The notes beneath the pieces were generated by a model. That model worked only from the letters and a program-made list of their open reading frames with translations, was not told where the DNA came from and did no database searches. Below are positions 32,505 through 41,403 of a stretch of DNA of 64,000 nt, in pieces. The translations under genes were made by a program, and so were the position numbers. Within the stretch, counting starts at the first letter, position 1. Each line of letters begins with the position of its first letter. This DNA comes from Polaromonas sp047303325 (GTDB taxonomy: Bacteria > Pseudomonadota > Gammaproteobacteria > Burkholderiales > Burkholderiaceae_C): the NCBI RefSeq assembly GCF_047303325.1, contig NZ_JBKBEX010000020.1, forward strand, positions 32,087-96,086, read 5' to 3'.

Positions 32505-34989
32505 TAAAGGCTTCCAGCTCGTCAATCGGCAGCGGCTTGCAGAACAGATAGCCCTGGTAGCAGTCGCAGCCGTGGCGCGACAGAAAGTCGCGCTGCGCCT
32601 CGGTTTCCACGCCCTCGGCCACCACGCCCAGCCCCAGGCTTTGTGCCAGGCCGATGATGGTGCGCGCGATGGCCGCGTCGTTGGGGTCGCGCAGTATGTC
32701 TTCGACAAAAGACTTGTCGATCTTGAGCTGGTCCAGCGGCAGGCGTTTGAGGCAGGAGAGCGACGAGTAGCCCATGCCGAAATCGTCGAGCGACAGGGTC
32801 ACGCCCATTTTTTTGAGCCTGGCCATCTTGGTGATGGTGATTTCCATGTCCTCGGCCAGCAGGCTTTCGGTCAATTCCAGCTTGAGCTTGTGCGGGCTGA
32901 CCTGGGTTTCCTTGAGCGCAGCCATCACCAGGTCGACAAACTCCGGGTGGCGGAACTGCCGCACGCTGACGTTGACCGCGATGCTCAGCGCCGCGGTTTC
33001 GGGGCGCTGGGCCCAGGCCGCGAGCTGGCGGCAGGCGGTCTCCAGCGCCCACTGGCCCAGCGGCAAGATCAGCCCGGCTTCTTCGGCCGCCGGGATGAAC
33101 TCGGCGGGCTGCACCAGCCCGCGCTCCCCGTGGTGCCAGCGCAGCAAGGCCTCCACGCCGGTCATGCGTCCGTCGCGGCCCACCTGCGGCTGGTAGTACA
33201 GCAGGAACTGCTTTTCGCGCAGGCCGCGCCGCAGGTCCGACTGCAGCGCGGCGCTGGCGGTCACGGCGGCCTGCATGGCCGGGTTGAAAAAGCAGACCGT
33301 GTTGCGCCCGGCCATCTTGGCCTGGTACATGGCGAGGTCGGCCTGCTTGAGCAGGTCGCCGATGTTATTGAGCGTCTGGTTGAAGGCGGTCACGCCTATG
33401 CTGCAGGTGCTGTAGTGCTGGTAGCCCGCCAGGCTGTAGGGCTCGCACAGCGCGGCCAGGATCTGCCCGCTCACGGTCTCGGCTTTCACGGTCGCCTCGC
33501 GCGGGTCCTGGCCCAGGTCTTCCAGCATCACCACAAACTCATCACCGCCCAGGCGCGCCACCGTGTCGGTCTGGCGCACGCAGGCCGCCAGGCGCTTGGC
33601 GACCTGCTGCAGCAGCAGGTCGCCCTTCTGGTGGCCCATGGTGTCGTTGAGCGTCTTGAAGTTGTCCAGGTCTATGAACATCAGCGCGCCTTCGCGCGGG
33701 TGGCGCAGGTTGTGGACCAGCGCCTTGTCCAGCCTGTCCATCAGCAGCTGGCGGTTCGGCAACTGGGTCAGCGGATCGTAAAAGGCCAGGTGCTTGATCT
33801 CGCTTTCCGCCACCTTGCGCCGCGTGATGTCGCGGCCCACCGCCACCCAGTGGGTGAAGAACACGCCGGCATCGTCGGCCACCGGCACGATGTCGACTTC
33901 CATCCAGAAGTGCCGGCCGTTCTTTTTGTAGGTGATGAGTTCGGCCTGCACCGGCTCGCCCTTCTGGAAGGCATTGCGTATGCGCTCGAGCTCGCCGTGC
34001 TGCGTCAGCGGCCCGCACAGCAGGCGCGGCGAATGGCCCAGCGCCTCGGCCAGGCTGTAACCCGTGTGCTGCTCGAAGGCATTGTTGGCGAAGATGATGC
34101 GCAGCCCGGGCCGGCCCGAGGGAACGGCCTCGGCGATCAGCACGATGTCGTTGAGCCGCGAAATGCTGGTCTCCAGCAGCATGAGCTGTTCGCGCGCCTT
34201 GCGCCGCTCGCTGACGTCGCGAAAGTAAATTGCCAGCCCGTCGGGAAAGGGGTAGGCGCGTATCTCGAACCATTTGTCCAGCGGTGCGTACAGGGCCTCG
34301 AACTCCACCTGGTAGTTGCCCGCCACAGCCGCGCGCACCTTTTCGGAAAACAGGGTGTTGATGGCGCCCGGAAATTCCTTCCAGATGCTTTTGCCCAGCA
34401 GCTCCGTCGAAGGCCTGCCCAGCAGGCGCGCGCCTTCGCGGTTGAGGTAACTGAAGCGCCACTGCGGGTCCAGCGTGTAAAAGCCTTCGGTGATGCTCTC
34501 CAGCGTGATGCCCAGGCGGGTGGCCAGGCGCTGGGCATCTTCCCCTGTCTGCTGCAGTGCCTGGATGTGTGGCGCATCCAGTTGGGCGGCGGCCAGGCCG
34601 GCCAGGGTCTCCAGGTCTTCCTCCTGGTCGGGGCTGAGTGTGCGCGCCGCCTTGTCCATGACCGCCAGCACGCCCAGCAGGGTGCCGTCTTCCCGGTTCA
34701 GCGGCAAGCCGCGGTAAAAGGTGATCTCGGGCGCGCCGCGTGCCGGCAGCAGCGGCTGGCGCGGCGGTGTTTCGAGGCTGGCGCCGCACAGCGCGAGCAG
34801 GCCCTCGCGCTCCTGCGCGGAAAAGCCGGTGCCCGCGATGAACTGGGTTTCTCCGTTTTCACAGGCTGCGACGATGGCAATCGGCGCGCCGCAGGCGCGG
34901 GCCGCCAGCCGGGCGAGCCGGTCGGCGCCGGAATGAGGCAGCACATGGAGCGCGAAGGCGGGCGCCAGGTTGGGAACGGAAACGGACAC
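32485..34989 (-). CDS. Bifunctional-type c-di-GMP protein, GAF-PAS-PAS-GGDEF-EAL
   Basis: An 834-residue signalling protein for making and/or breaking cyclic di-GMP. Order: GAF domain (about 15-160), PAS (about 170-285), second PAS/PAC (about 300-395), GGDEF (about 400-565) and EAL (about 580-830). The GGDEF motif is intact (RLGGDEFVVM) with an RxxD product-inhibition site (RQTD) five residues before it. The EAL motif is intact in GVEALLRW, with the later metal and loop residues in LTESLLAED and DDFGMGYSS. Both activities are therefore possible. It has no transmembrane segment, so sensing is cytoplasmic. Confidence 0.93.
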   Translation of the reverse strand: MSVSVPNLAPAFALHVLPHSGADRLARLAARACGAPIAIVAACENGETQFIAGTGFSAQEREGLLALCGASLETPPRQPLLPARGAPEITFYRGLPLNREDGTLLGVLAVMDKAARTLSPDQEEDLETLAGLAAAQLDAPHIQALQQTGEDAQRLATRLGITLESITEGFYTLDPQWRFSYLNREGARLLGRPSTELLGKSIWKEFPGAINTLFSEKVRAAVAGNYQVEFEALYAPLDKWFEIRAYPFPDGLAIYFRDVSERRKAREQLMLLETSISRLNDIVLIAEAVPSGRPGLRIIFANNAFEQHTGYSLAEALGHSPRLLCGPLTQHGELERIRNAFQKGEPVQAELITYKKNGRHFWMEVDIVPVADDAGVFFTHWVAVGRDITRRKVAESEIKHLAFYDPLTQLPNRQLLMDRLDKALVHNLRHPREGALMFIDLDNFKTLNDTMGHQKGDLLLQQVAKRLAACVRQTDTVARLGGDEFVVMLEDLGQDPREATVKAETVSGQILAALCEPYSLAGYQHYSTCSIGVTAFNQTLNNIGDLLKQADLAMYQAKMAGRNTVCFFNPAMQAAVTASAALQSDLRRGLREKQFLLYYQPQVGRDGRMTGVEALLRWHHGERGLVQPAEFIPAAEEAGLILPLGQWALETACRQLAAWAQRPETAALSIAVNVSVRQFRHPEFVDLVMAALKETQVSPHKLKLELTESLLAEDMEITITKMARLKKMGVTLSLDDFGMGYSSLSCLKRLPLDQLKIDKSFVEDILRDPNDAAIARTIIGLAQSLGLGVVAEGVETEAQRDFLSRHGCDCYQGYLFCKPLPIDELEAFIKTLRM

Positions 34990-35261
34990 GGGGCGAGCAC
35001 CTGCTTTCTGGAAACCTGTTCACGGAGTCAAAAGACATGCTGACGCATGGCGCGATGGTTTTCACCGCGAGATTTGCAAGTGTTGGCGATAAAGCGTTGC
35101 AAAACGTTCCGTCACTTACCTGCGCACGGTTTTGTCCTACGCTGTGCATCGCACGCTCCCCACGAGGAGGGGCCGCATCACCCTTCATGCTGCACCACCT
35201 CCTCGGCGCTATCGGCCCGATCTTTCCCCGTTGTTCCCGTTTTTATTCCAGGCAAGGACCC

Positions 35262-35558
35262 ATGAGCCCCCCAGAACTCGACCAGTTGCAGCAATGCCCC
35301 GATATCGACACCCTGCAAACCGTCTTGAGGAATCTGTGCGCCCGCTTCGGCTCGGTCAAGAAGCTGAGCATCCTGCCGGCCGCCCATGCCGGCAAACAGC
35401 AGGCGCTGTGTTTTGTGCGCATGGCCTCGGAGGAGGAAGAGCAGAGGCTCATGAGCGGCCTGGGCATAGGCCGCTTTGGCGGCGAACTTGTGGTGGTCGT
35501 GGACCTGCTCGCCGGGCAGCCCTCGCCGACGGCCGATCTCTGGAGCTCCCCGGCCTGA
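35262..35558 (+). CDS. Small protein with RRM-like pattern
   Basis: A 98-residue protein starting MSPPELDQLQQC with AAGGA 6 bases upstream. The strand-helix-strand-strand-helix-strand order resembles an RNA-recognition motif: TLQTVLRNLCARFG (helix), VKKLSILPA (strand), ALCFVRMAS (RNP1-like strand), EEEEQRLMSGL (helix), ELVVVVDLL (strand). The RNP aromatic positions are only partly kept, so RNA binding is uncertain. It stands alone between the divergent GGDEF-EAL gene and the convergent methyltransferase gene. Confidence 0.65.
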   Translation: MSPPELDQLQQCPDIDTLQTVLRNLCARFGSVKKLSILPAAHAGKQQALCFVRMASEEEEQRLMSGLGIGRFGGELVVVVDLLAGQPSPTADLWSSPA

Positions 35559-35569
35559 AGGCCCGGCGC

Positions 35570-36901
35570 TTATTTCGCGGTCGCGGCGACTGAAACGTGC
35601 CTGAGCAGCAGGCGCTCCAGCGCGTTGAGCGTCTCGTAGGATTCGGCAAAGTCGGCGAACAGCGCGGCATTGTCGGGTGCCGCGGCCTTGCCCTGCCAGG
35701 CCGCGCGGAACTGCTCGAAGATTTCGCCGAAGCTGCGGCGGCCGTCTATCAGCGCGAGAATCTTCGCGCCGTACTTGCCGGGATTGACCATCACGGACAC
35801 GCCCGAATGCTGGTGCCTGAGCATGAAGGGCTGGCCGCGGCTGTTGCCGAAGACCTGCGAGGCAATCTCGCCGGTCAAGGGCTCGTGGTAGAAAAACGGC
35901 ACGTAGTCGGTATCGCCATAGGGCGCGCAGCAGGCCGCGTTGCGCGTCAGGTAGAGCGAATGTGTGATGATGCTGCCGCCCATCAGCTCGGCCATTTCAT
36001 ACTGCTGCCGCAGCGGCAGCTTGCGCAGTGAAGCTGCCATGGCCGGTGGTTTGCTGCCCAGCACCATGTGCGGCAGGTAAGGCGAGCGGCCGCGCTGCAC
36101 GTCGCTGAAGGCCAGGTGCATGCCGTGGCCTTGTTTCCCGCCCGCCGCGCCCTCGCCCAGCCAGTCGAAGAGCTCGCCCACGCTGTACGAGCGGTCCTGC
36201 GAATGCAGCAGCAAGTCGTAAATGCCGGCGTCGCCGGCCTTGTGGTCGTGGTGCAGGTCTTCGCTGCGCTTGAACCAGTTGCCGGATGGCAGGCTGGCCA
36301 GGATGTCACGGGTGTTGGCAATCTTGCGCTGCGCGTCCGTCTCGCTGGTGTTGACCATGCGCATCAGCGCCTGCATCTGGTAGACGCCGATGCGGCCCGT
36401 GGTGGCATAGACCATGAGCCCGATGGCGCCGTCCGGCTTGAGCACGCTGAGCAGCGCCCGGAATCCCAGGTCGGGGTCGGCCAGGTGGTGCAGCACCCCG
36501 CTGCAGTTGATGTAGTCGAAGCTGCCCAGTTCGGCGGCCAATGTTGGCAGGTTCAGCAGCGAGTCATGCACCCAGCGGATGTTGGTGAGCCCGCGGATCT
36601 GCGCGCGCTCTTTGGCCAGCGCAATGCTGGCCTGGCTCATGTCCAGGTGCACGATCTGCGCGTCAGTGTGGCGCAGCTGCTCGGCCAGGAAGATGGTCGC
36701 GTCGCCCGTGCCGCCGCCGGCCACCAGCGCGCGGAAGCCCTTCTGGAAGGACTGCTTCCCGGCAAAGCAGTAGTGGTTGATCATGGGCAGGTCTTCCAGC
36801 CAGGTCAGCACCAGACGCTTGTGATCGTCCTGCGGGTTGCAGGGCGGGTAAGGCAGGGCTTCGTACTGGTTTCTGACCTCGGGCAGGTAGTTGTCGGGCA
36901 T
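35570..36901 (-). CDS. Class I SAM-dependent methyltransferase with C-terminal regulatory-type domain
   Basis: A 443-residue protein beginning MPDNYLPEVRNQYEALPYPPC. The ATG is preferred over an upstream TTG. The SAM-binding core (about residues 48-200) has LVAGGGTGDATIFLAEQL (motif I), VHLDMSQASIALAKER (acidic ribose-binding residue) and CSGVLHHLADP (motif IV). The C-terminal half resembles the regulatory domain seen in a family of bacterial methyltransferases of unknown substrate, and ends in LLLRHVSV. No partner gene indicates the substrate. Confidence 0.85.
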   Translation of the reverse strand: MPDNYLPEVRNQYEALPYPPCNPQDDHKRLVLTWLEDLPMINHYCFAGKQSFQKGFRALVAGGGTGDATIFLAEQLRHTDAQIVHLDMSQASIALAKERAQIRGLTNIRWVHDSLLNLPTLAAELGSFDYINCSGVLHHLADPDLGFRALLSVLKPDGAIGLMVYATTGRIGVYQMQALMRMVNTSETDAQRKIANTRDILASLPSGNWFKRSEDLHHDHKAGDAGIYDLLLHSQDRSYSVGELFDWLGEGAAGGKQGHGMHLAFSDVQRGRSPYLPHMVLGSKPPAMAASLRKLPLRQQYEMAELMGGSIITHSLYLTRNAACCAPYGDTDYVPFFYHEPLTGEIASQVFGNSRGQPFMLRHQHSGVSVMVNPGKYGAKILALIDGRRSFGEIFEQFRAAWQGKAAAPDNAALFADFAESYETLNALERLLLRHVSVAATAK

Positions 36902-36985
36902 GGGATTTCCGGAAATAGACAGCAAACCGCTATTGTCTACGGCTGCAGAGCTATGACGCCAAACCCAGTGGCGGCGCGGAACCGG

Positions 36986-37057
36986 CTTTGCCGGGCCGCA
37001 GCGGCCGCCCCCTGCAAGGGGGGATCCGGCTACACGAAGTGAGCCGAGAAGGGGGTG
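36986..37057. repeat. Likely dispersed intergenic repeat with two hairpins
   Basis: A GC-rich block with GGCCGC-A-GCGGCC (36994-37006) and CCCCCT-GCA-AGGGGG (37008-37022), followed by CTACACGAAGTGAGCCGAGAAG. I associate this composition with short intergenic repeats scattered in Comamonadaceae genomes. Only one copy lies in this window, so the dispersed status is inference. Confidence 0.45.
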
Positions 37058-37060
37058 TGC

Positions 37061-37843
37061 CTACCGAACAGGTAAGAACTGGAGGAAGGTGCCTCCAAGC
37101 AGGTTTTGTACGTAAGTGATTACCGCGCGGCGGTACTTCTCGGTCAGCACCGAAGCCAGCAAATCCAGCCGGCCTATGACCTTGCCGAACTCGCGTTCAA
37201 AACTCAGGTTGCGTTCACGTTCGGTGATCTCGTCGGCCAGCAGCAGGGGCTGGCCGGCGGCATTGCGGCGGTTGGACAGCATCCACACGGCGATCTCGAT
37301 GTTGCGCGCGGCGTTGTAGATGTACTGCGCGTCCAGGCTGTCGGTCAGGTAGAAGGCCGTCTTGCCGCCGTGGGCCGTGACCACCATGTCGGCGCTGGCA
37401 TAAATAAAGGCGGCCACGCGGTCGCCCTTGAAGTCCGGCCCCAGGGCCAGCGACAGCGCGGCGATGTCGCGCTTGCCCTGCAGCTCCGGCCAGGGCGTGC
37501 GCGCGTCCACGGCCACGCGCAGCTGGGCCAGGGCCGCATCGCGGCTGAGGGCGCTGGTCTTGCGCCATTCGGCCGGGTTGCGCCGGTAGAGCTTGTCGGC
37601 CAGGCGCAGCAGGCTTTCGAGGTTATCGCGCATGCCCAGCGTGGCCATGCGGTTCGTGTCCGACTGGCCGACCTCGGCGGCGGCCATGGGCGCGGCCTGG
37701 GCTTCACCTTTGTGCGTGGGCGCATCGCTGGCGCAGCCGGCCAGCGCCGCGGCGGCCAGCAGCAGGGAAGGGCGCAAGAAGGGGAAAAACGAAGGCGGAA
37801 CGGCGGAAGGGGGAGTGAGGATGGGTGCCGTGCGCTGGGACAT
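37061..37843 (-). CDS. Lipoprotein of unknown function
   Basis: A 260-residue protein with a Pro-rich start, a hydrophobic helix and the lipobox LAGC near residue 37, so it should be lipid-anchored. The mature part is mainly helical, with DNLESLLRLADKLYRRNP and a conserved-looking C-terminal block (ERNLSFEREFGKVIGRLDLL) and then RRAVITYVQNLL. I do not recognise a named family. It is separated by 74 bases from the upstream CoA-binding gene on the same strand. Confidence 0.75.
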   Translation of the reverse strand: MSQRTAPILTPPSAVPPSFFPFLRPSLLLAAAALAGCASDAPTHKGEAQAAPMAAAEVGQSDTNRMATLGMRDNLESLLRLADKLYRRNPAEWRKTSALSRDAALAQLRVAVDARTPWPELQGKRDIAALSLALGPDFKGDRVAAFIYASADMVVTAHGGKTAFYLTDSLDAQYIYNAARNIEIAVWMLSNRRNAAGQPLLLADEITERERNLSFEREFGKVIGRLDLLASVLTEKYRRAVITYVQNLLGGTFLQFLPVR

Positions 37844-37917
37844 GGCGCATTTTCAGCGGCGATGCGCGGCCGCGCAAGCCTGGCTTTCCCGGGCCTTGAC
37901 CGAAGGCAAGCGCAAGC

Positions 37918-38382
37918 TCAGGCCGAAGCCGCGCCCGTGCGGGCCGCCGTGTCCAGCAGGCCGCGCGACTGCAGCACCCGGTGGTCTATCTTGATGCAGT
38001 GGTCCTGCACCACCAGCAGGCCGGCGGCCTCGGCCTTGGCCGCCGCGGCCGGGTTGCTGATGCCCAGCTGCATCCAGACGGCCTTGGCGCCTATGGCGAT
38101 GGCCTCGTCGACCACGGGCGGGATGTCCGCGCTGTTGCGAAAGCAGTTCACCAGCTCGATTTTTTCGTGGCGCGCGGCCTCGGTCAGCGAGGGATAGGCT
38201 TTTTCACCGAGCACTTCGGTGGCATTGGGGTTGACCGGAATGATGCGGTAGCCGTTGGCCTGCATGTAGCGCGCCACGTCAAAACTCGCGCGGTGCGGAT
38301 GCGGTGACAGGCCGACGACCGCGATGTTGCGGTAGTGCTTGAGGATGTGCGGCATGCGCTCGGCGGGGGGTAGGGTGGTCAT
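37918..38382 (-). CDS. CoA-binding domain protein (YccU-like)
   Basis: A 154-residue single-domain Rossmann-fold protein. It shows HYRNIAVVGLSPHPHRASFDVARYM, IIPVNPNATEVLGEKAYPSL, then VWMQLGISNPAAAAKAEAAG and the ending DHCIKIDHR. These are the family's CoA-binding loop and conserved His/Cys tail. The physiological role of YccU proteins is not settled. The start at MTTLPPAERM is preferred because upstream residues lack family similarity. Confidence 0.88.
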   Translation of the reverse strand: MTTLPPAERMPHILKHYRNIAVVGLSPHPHRASFDVARYMQANGYRIIPVNPNATEVLGEKAYPSLTEAARHEKIELVNCFRNSADIPPVVDEAIAIGAKAVWMQLGISNPAAAAKAEAAGLLVVQDHCIKIDHRVLQSRGLLDTAARTGAASA

Positions 38383-38401
38383 GGCTGTGTCTGGCAGCGG
38401 T

Positions 38402-39067
38402 TTATGCCGCGTCCTTGTATTTGACGGAGCAGCCATAGGCGCGGCTGCTCGCCACGCTCAGCGGCTTGCCGCCCAGCGCTTCCGTCAGGCCCTGGCGCAC
38501 ATAGTTGGTGGCGGTCTTGATGTCGTCCACGCGGGCCGAGGGGATGCTGTCTATGCCACCCGCATACAGCAGCTGGCCCTGCGGGCTGATGATGTACATG
38601 TGCGGCGTGGTCTTGGCGCCATAGAGCTGGCCCACCTGGCCCGATTCGTCCATCAGCGTGGCGCTGGGCTGGCCCTGCTTCTCGGCCATCCAGCCGGCGA
38701 GTTTGGCCGGTGCCAGGTAGTCGCCGCTGCCGGCTTCGGTGGAGTTGACGGCCAGCCAGACCACGCCCCTGGCGGTGAACTCTTTTTGCAGGCCTTGCAT
38801 ATTGCCGCTGTAGTGCTTGCGCACAAAGGGGCAGCCTGGGTTGGTCCATTCCAGCACCACCAGCTTGCCTTTGTAGTCACTGAGGCGGTGGGTCTTGCCG
38901 GCGGTGTCCAGGGCGGAAAAATCGGGCGCCGCCTGGCCCACGGCGGCCGTCGCGGCCTGCGCGGCAATCGGGGACAGCGCAGCCGAGGCCAGCCAGGGTG
39001 CGGCGGCCAGGGCGGCGGAAAAATGCCGGCGGGTCAATGGTGAAACAGCAGGACTGCAATTCGACAT
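38402..39067 (-). CDS. Exported redoxin/thioredoxin-like protein with Tat-type signal
   Basis: A 221-residue protein. The N-terminus LTRRHFSAALAAAP has a twin-Arg motif and ends near AAQAATA, so export by Tat is likely. The thioredoxin-fold domain starts with APDFSALDTAGKTHRLSDYKG and has its active-site Cys in TNPGCPFVRKHY. There is only one Cys there, as in peroxiredoxins, with a second distal Cys in AYGCSVKY. It lies 47 bases downstream of dsbD on the same strand, which supports a role in periplasmic redox. Confidence 0.85.
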   Translation of the reverse strand: MSNCSPAVSPLTRRHFSAALAAAPWLASAALSPIAAQAATAAVGQAAPDFSALDTAGKTHRLSDYKGKLVVLEWTNPGCPFVRKHYSGNMQGLQKEFTARGVVWLAVNSTEAGSGDYLAPAKLAGWMAEKQGQPSATLMDESGQVGQLYGAKTTPHMYIISPQGQLLYAGGIDSIPSARVDDIKTATNYVRQGLTEALGGKPLSVASSRAYGCSVKYKDAA

Positions 39068-39114
39068 GGCTTGAACTCCTTGGCGAAAAAATCAATAGCG
39101 GGAACAGCAAGATC

Positions 39115-41301
39115 TCACAGCTTGGCCAGTTCGGCCCTCACATCATCGACCGACAAAATCTCCGACAGCACAACGGGTGCGCGGCCGGGCTTGTAGATCA
39201 CGTACACCGGAACGCCGTTGCGGCCCAGTTGGGCCAGCGCCGCCGTCACGGCCGGGTCACGCCGCGTCCAGTCGGCGCGCAGCAGTGCCACGTTTTTGGC
39301 CTGGATGTCGGCCAGCACCGCGGCATTGGCCAGCGTGGTCTTCTTGTTGTACTGGCAGGTCACGCACCAGGCGGCGGTGAAGTCGACGAACACACTTTGC
39401 CCTTGACCGGCGAGCTGGTCAACCCGGCCCGGCTCCCAGGCCTGCCAGCCGCCGGCAACCGGCGCGGCCGAAGCCACGGCCACAGGCCGGGTGATATTCG
39501 GGCCCACGGCCCACAGGCCCAGCGCGCCCAGTGCGACGGAAAAAGCCGCCAGCAGCGTGCGCGCCGTGCCCCGCAAGGTGAAAGCCCAGATCACCAGCGC
39601 CATCAGCACCAGCAGGGCCAGCAGCGCGCCCGCGCCATCCACCCCGCTTTGCTGGCCCAGCACCCAGACCAGCCAGGCCACGGTGGCAAACATCGGAAAG
39701 GCCATCAGTTGCTTGAAGGTCAGCATCCAGGGGCCGGGGCGCGGTAGCACGCGCGCGACGGCCGGGATGGCGCTGGCCGCCAGGTAGGGAATGGCCATGC
39801 CCATGCCTATGGCCGCGAACACCGACAGCGCCTGCAAGGCCGGCAGGCTCACCGCATAACCCAGCGAGGCGCCCATGAAAGGCGCGGTGCAGGGCGAGGC
39901 GATCGCCGTGGCCAGCACGCCCGACAAAAACGCATTGACCGTGGGATTTTTCGCCTGCCAGCCCGCGAGCCGCCCGGGCAGGATATTGCCGAATTCAAAC
40001 AGGCCCGCCAGGTTCAGGCCCAGCAGCGTGAACAGCGCCGCCATCAGCGCGACCACCGCCGGGTTCTGCAGCTGAAAGCCCCAGCCCAGTTGCTCGCCCG
40101 CGGCGCGCAGGCCCAGCAGCAGCGCGCCCAGCGCCAGGAAGGACAGCACCACGCCCACGGTATAGGCCAGGCCGGTGGTCAGGCGTGTGGCGGCGTCTTT
40201 CACCTGCACAAAACCCACAACCTTGATGGCCAGCACCGGGAACACGCAGGGCATGAGGTTGAGCACCAGCCCGCCCAGCAAGGCGCCCAGCAGCGCGGCG
40301 AACAGGCCTACGGGCGGCGAGCCGCCGGCCTGCACCGGCGCGGCGCCGGTCGCGGCATTGGCGCGCAGGGCCGCCTCAAGGGCGGGCGGCACCACGGCGG
40401 CGGCCGCCGGCGCGGGCCAACTGCCCTTGACCGGCGCGTCTATGCGGTAGGCCACGTTCTCCAGGGCCACCACCAGCGGCATGCTGGCCGGGCTCTCGCT
40501 GCGCTGGCCGGACAAGGGCACCTCGGCCGTCCAGACCGCACCCTTCCAGGCCTGCTGCCAGGCGGCCGCGGGTTCGATCACGCTGCCGGTTTCGGGGTAG
40601 AGCGCCAGTGTCTTGCCCTGCAATGCGGCGGGCAGGCCGGCCAGGGAAATCCTGATGGACTTGCCGCCGCCGACCTCCACCTGGCTGGCGCCGGCCGCCA
40701 GCGGCTTGGGCGTGGCGGCGAAGGTGTCCTGGAACAGCTGGCTGCTGGCGGCCGTCGAGCTGCGCACCGGGATGCTCAGCGCGAACTCGCCCTCTTGCGG
40801 AATGCATTCCTTGCGGCACACCAGCCAGGCCGCCTTGAGCTTCACCTCAAGCTGGTTGCCGGCAAAGCTGGGTGCCACCGTCAGCGGCACCGGCAGCAGC
40901 ACGGTCTTTTCATAGCCGTAGTTGGCCAGCGTGCCGATCGGGATTTTTTTTGGTGTCGGCCAGGCGATCTCGCCCGCGTCGATGCCGGCCGGCAACTGCC
41001 AGTCGAGTTGCGTCGGCAGGCCGGAGTCGCCTGAATTTTTCCAGTAGGTATGCCATTCAGGCTGGTGCGTGAGCTGCAGCCCCACCCAGACCGGCTTGCC
41101 GGGCTCCACACCCTCGGGTGCCCAGGCCAGCAGTTCGGCCCGCACCTGGTCGGTGGTGACTACGCTGGCGGCCGCGGCGCGGCTGCCTTTGCCGGGCAGG
41201 CTGATAGGCGATCCCTGGGCGTTTGCCGCCGTGGCTATTGCGCCAAAGGCTATCAAAATCGTAGCAGAGAGGGCGACGAACAGGGGGCGCTTGAAATCCA
41301 T
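39115..41301 (-). CDS. dsbD: Thiol:disulfide interchange protein DsbD
   Basis: An inner-membrane protein that carries electrons from cytoplasmic thioredoxin to periplasmic partners. It has 728 residues from ATG 41301, which begins a signal peptide ending ANAQ. The N-terminal alpha domain includes a Cys pair (LVCRKECIPQ). The central beta domain has about eight membrane helices with the paired Cys in NLMPCVFPVLAIKV and ASPCTAPFMG. The C-terminal thioredoxin-like gamma domain has AAWCVTCQ near residue 648. All six redox Cys are in place. The nearby exported redoxin is a candidate partner. It is divergent from the radical SAM gene across 102 bases. Confidence 0.93.
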   Translation of the reverse strand: MDFKRPLFVALSATILIAFGAIATAANAQGSPISLPGKGSRAAAASVVTTDQVRAELLAWAPEGVEPGKPVWVGLQLTHQPEWHTYWKNSGDSGLPTQLDWQLPAGIDAGEIAWPTPKKIPIGTLANYGYEKTVLLPVPLTVAPSFAGNQLEVKLKAAWLVCRKECIPQEGEFALSIPVRSSTAASSQLFQDTFAATPKPLAAGASQVEVGGGKSIRISLAGLPAALQGKTLALYPETGSVIEPAAAWQQAWKGAVWTAEVPLSGQRSESPASMPLVVALENVAYRIDAPVKGSWPAPAAAAVVPPALEAALRANAATGAAPVQAGGSPPVGLFAALLGALLGGLVLNLMPCVFPVLAIKVVGFVQVKDAATRLTTGLAYTVGVVLSFLALGALLLGLRAAGEQLGWGFQLQNPAVVALMAALFTLLGLNLAGLFEFGNILPGRLAGWQAKNPTVNAFLSGVLATAIASPCTAPFMGASLGYAVSLPALQALSVFAAIGMGMAIPYLAASAIPAVARVLPRPGPWMLTFKQLMAFPMFATVAWLVWVLGQQSGVDGAGALLALLVLMALVIWAFTLRGTARTLLAAFSVALGALGLWAVGPNITRPVAVASAAPVAGGWQAWEPGRVDQLAGQGQSVFVDFTAAWCVTCQYNKKTTLANAAVLADIQAKNVALLRADWTRRDPAVTAALAQLGRNGVPVYVIYKPGRAPVVLSEILSVDDVRAELAKL

Positions 41302-41403
41302 GGTGCGGGTGTGAGCGGGCCTTGGGGGCATTAGTTCCTGGGGCTGGCCGGCGCCAGCCACCTGATTACAGTCGTTTTCGGAGCCAACTCCGATAATAGG
41401 GTC

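Noticed and set aside
32572..35043. An 823-codon open frame on the plus strand opposite the GGDEF-EAL gene
   Set aside because: Antisense shadow. The minus-strand product has intact GGDEF and EAL motifs, and the plus frame shows no recognisable segment.
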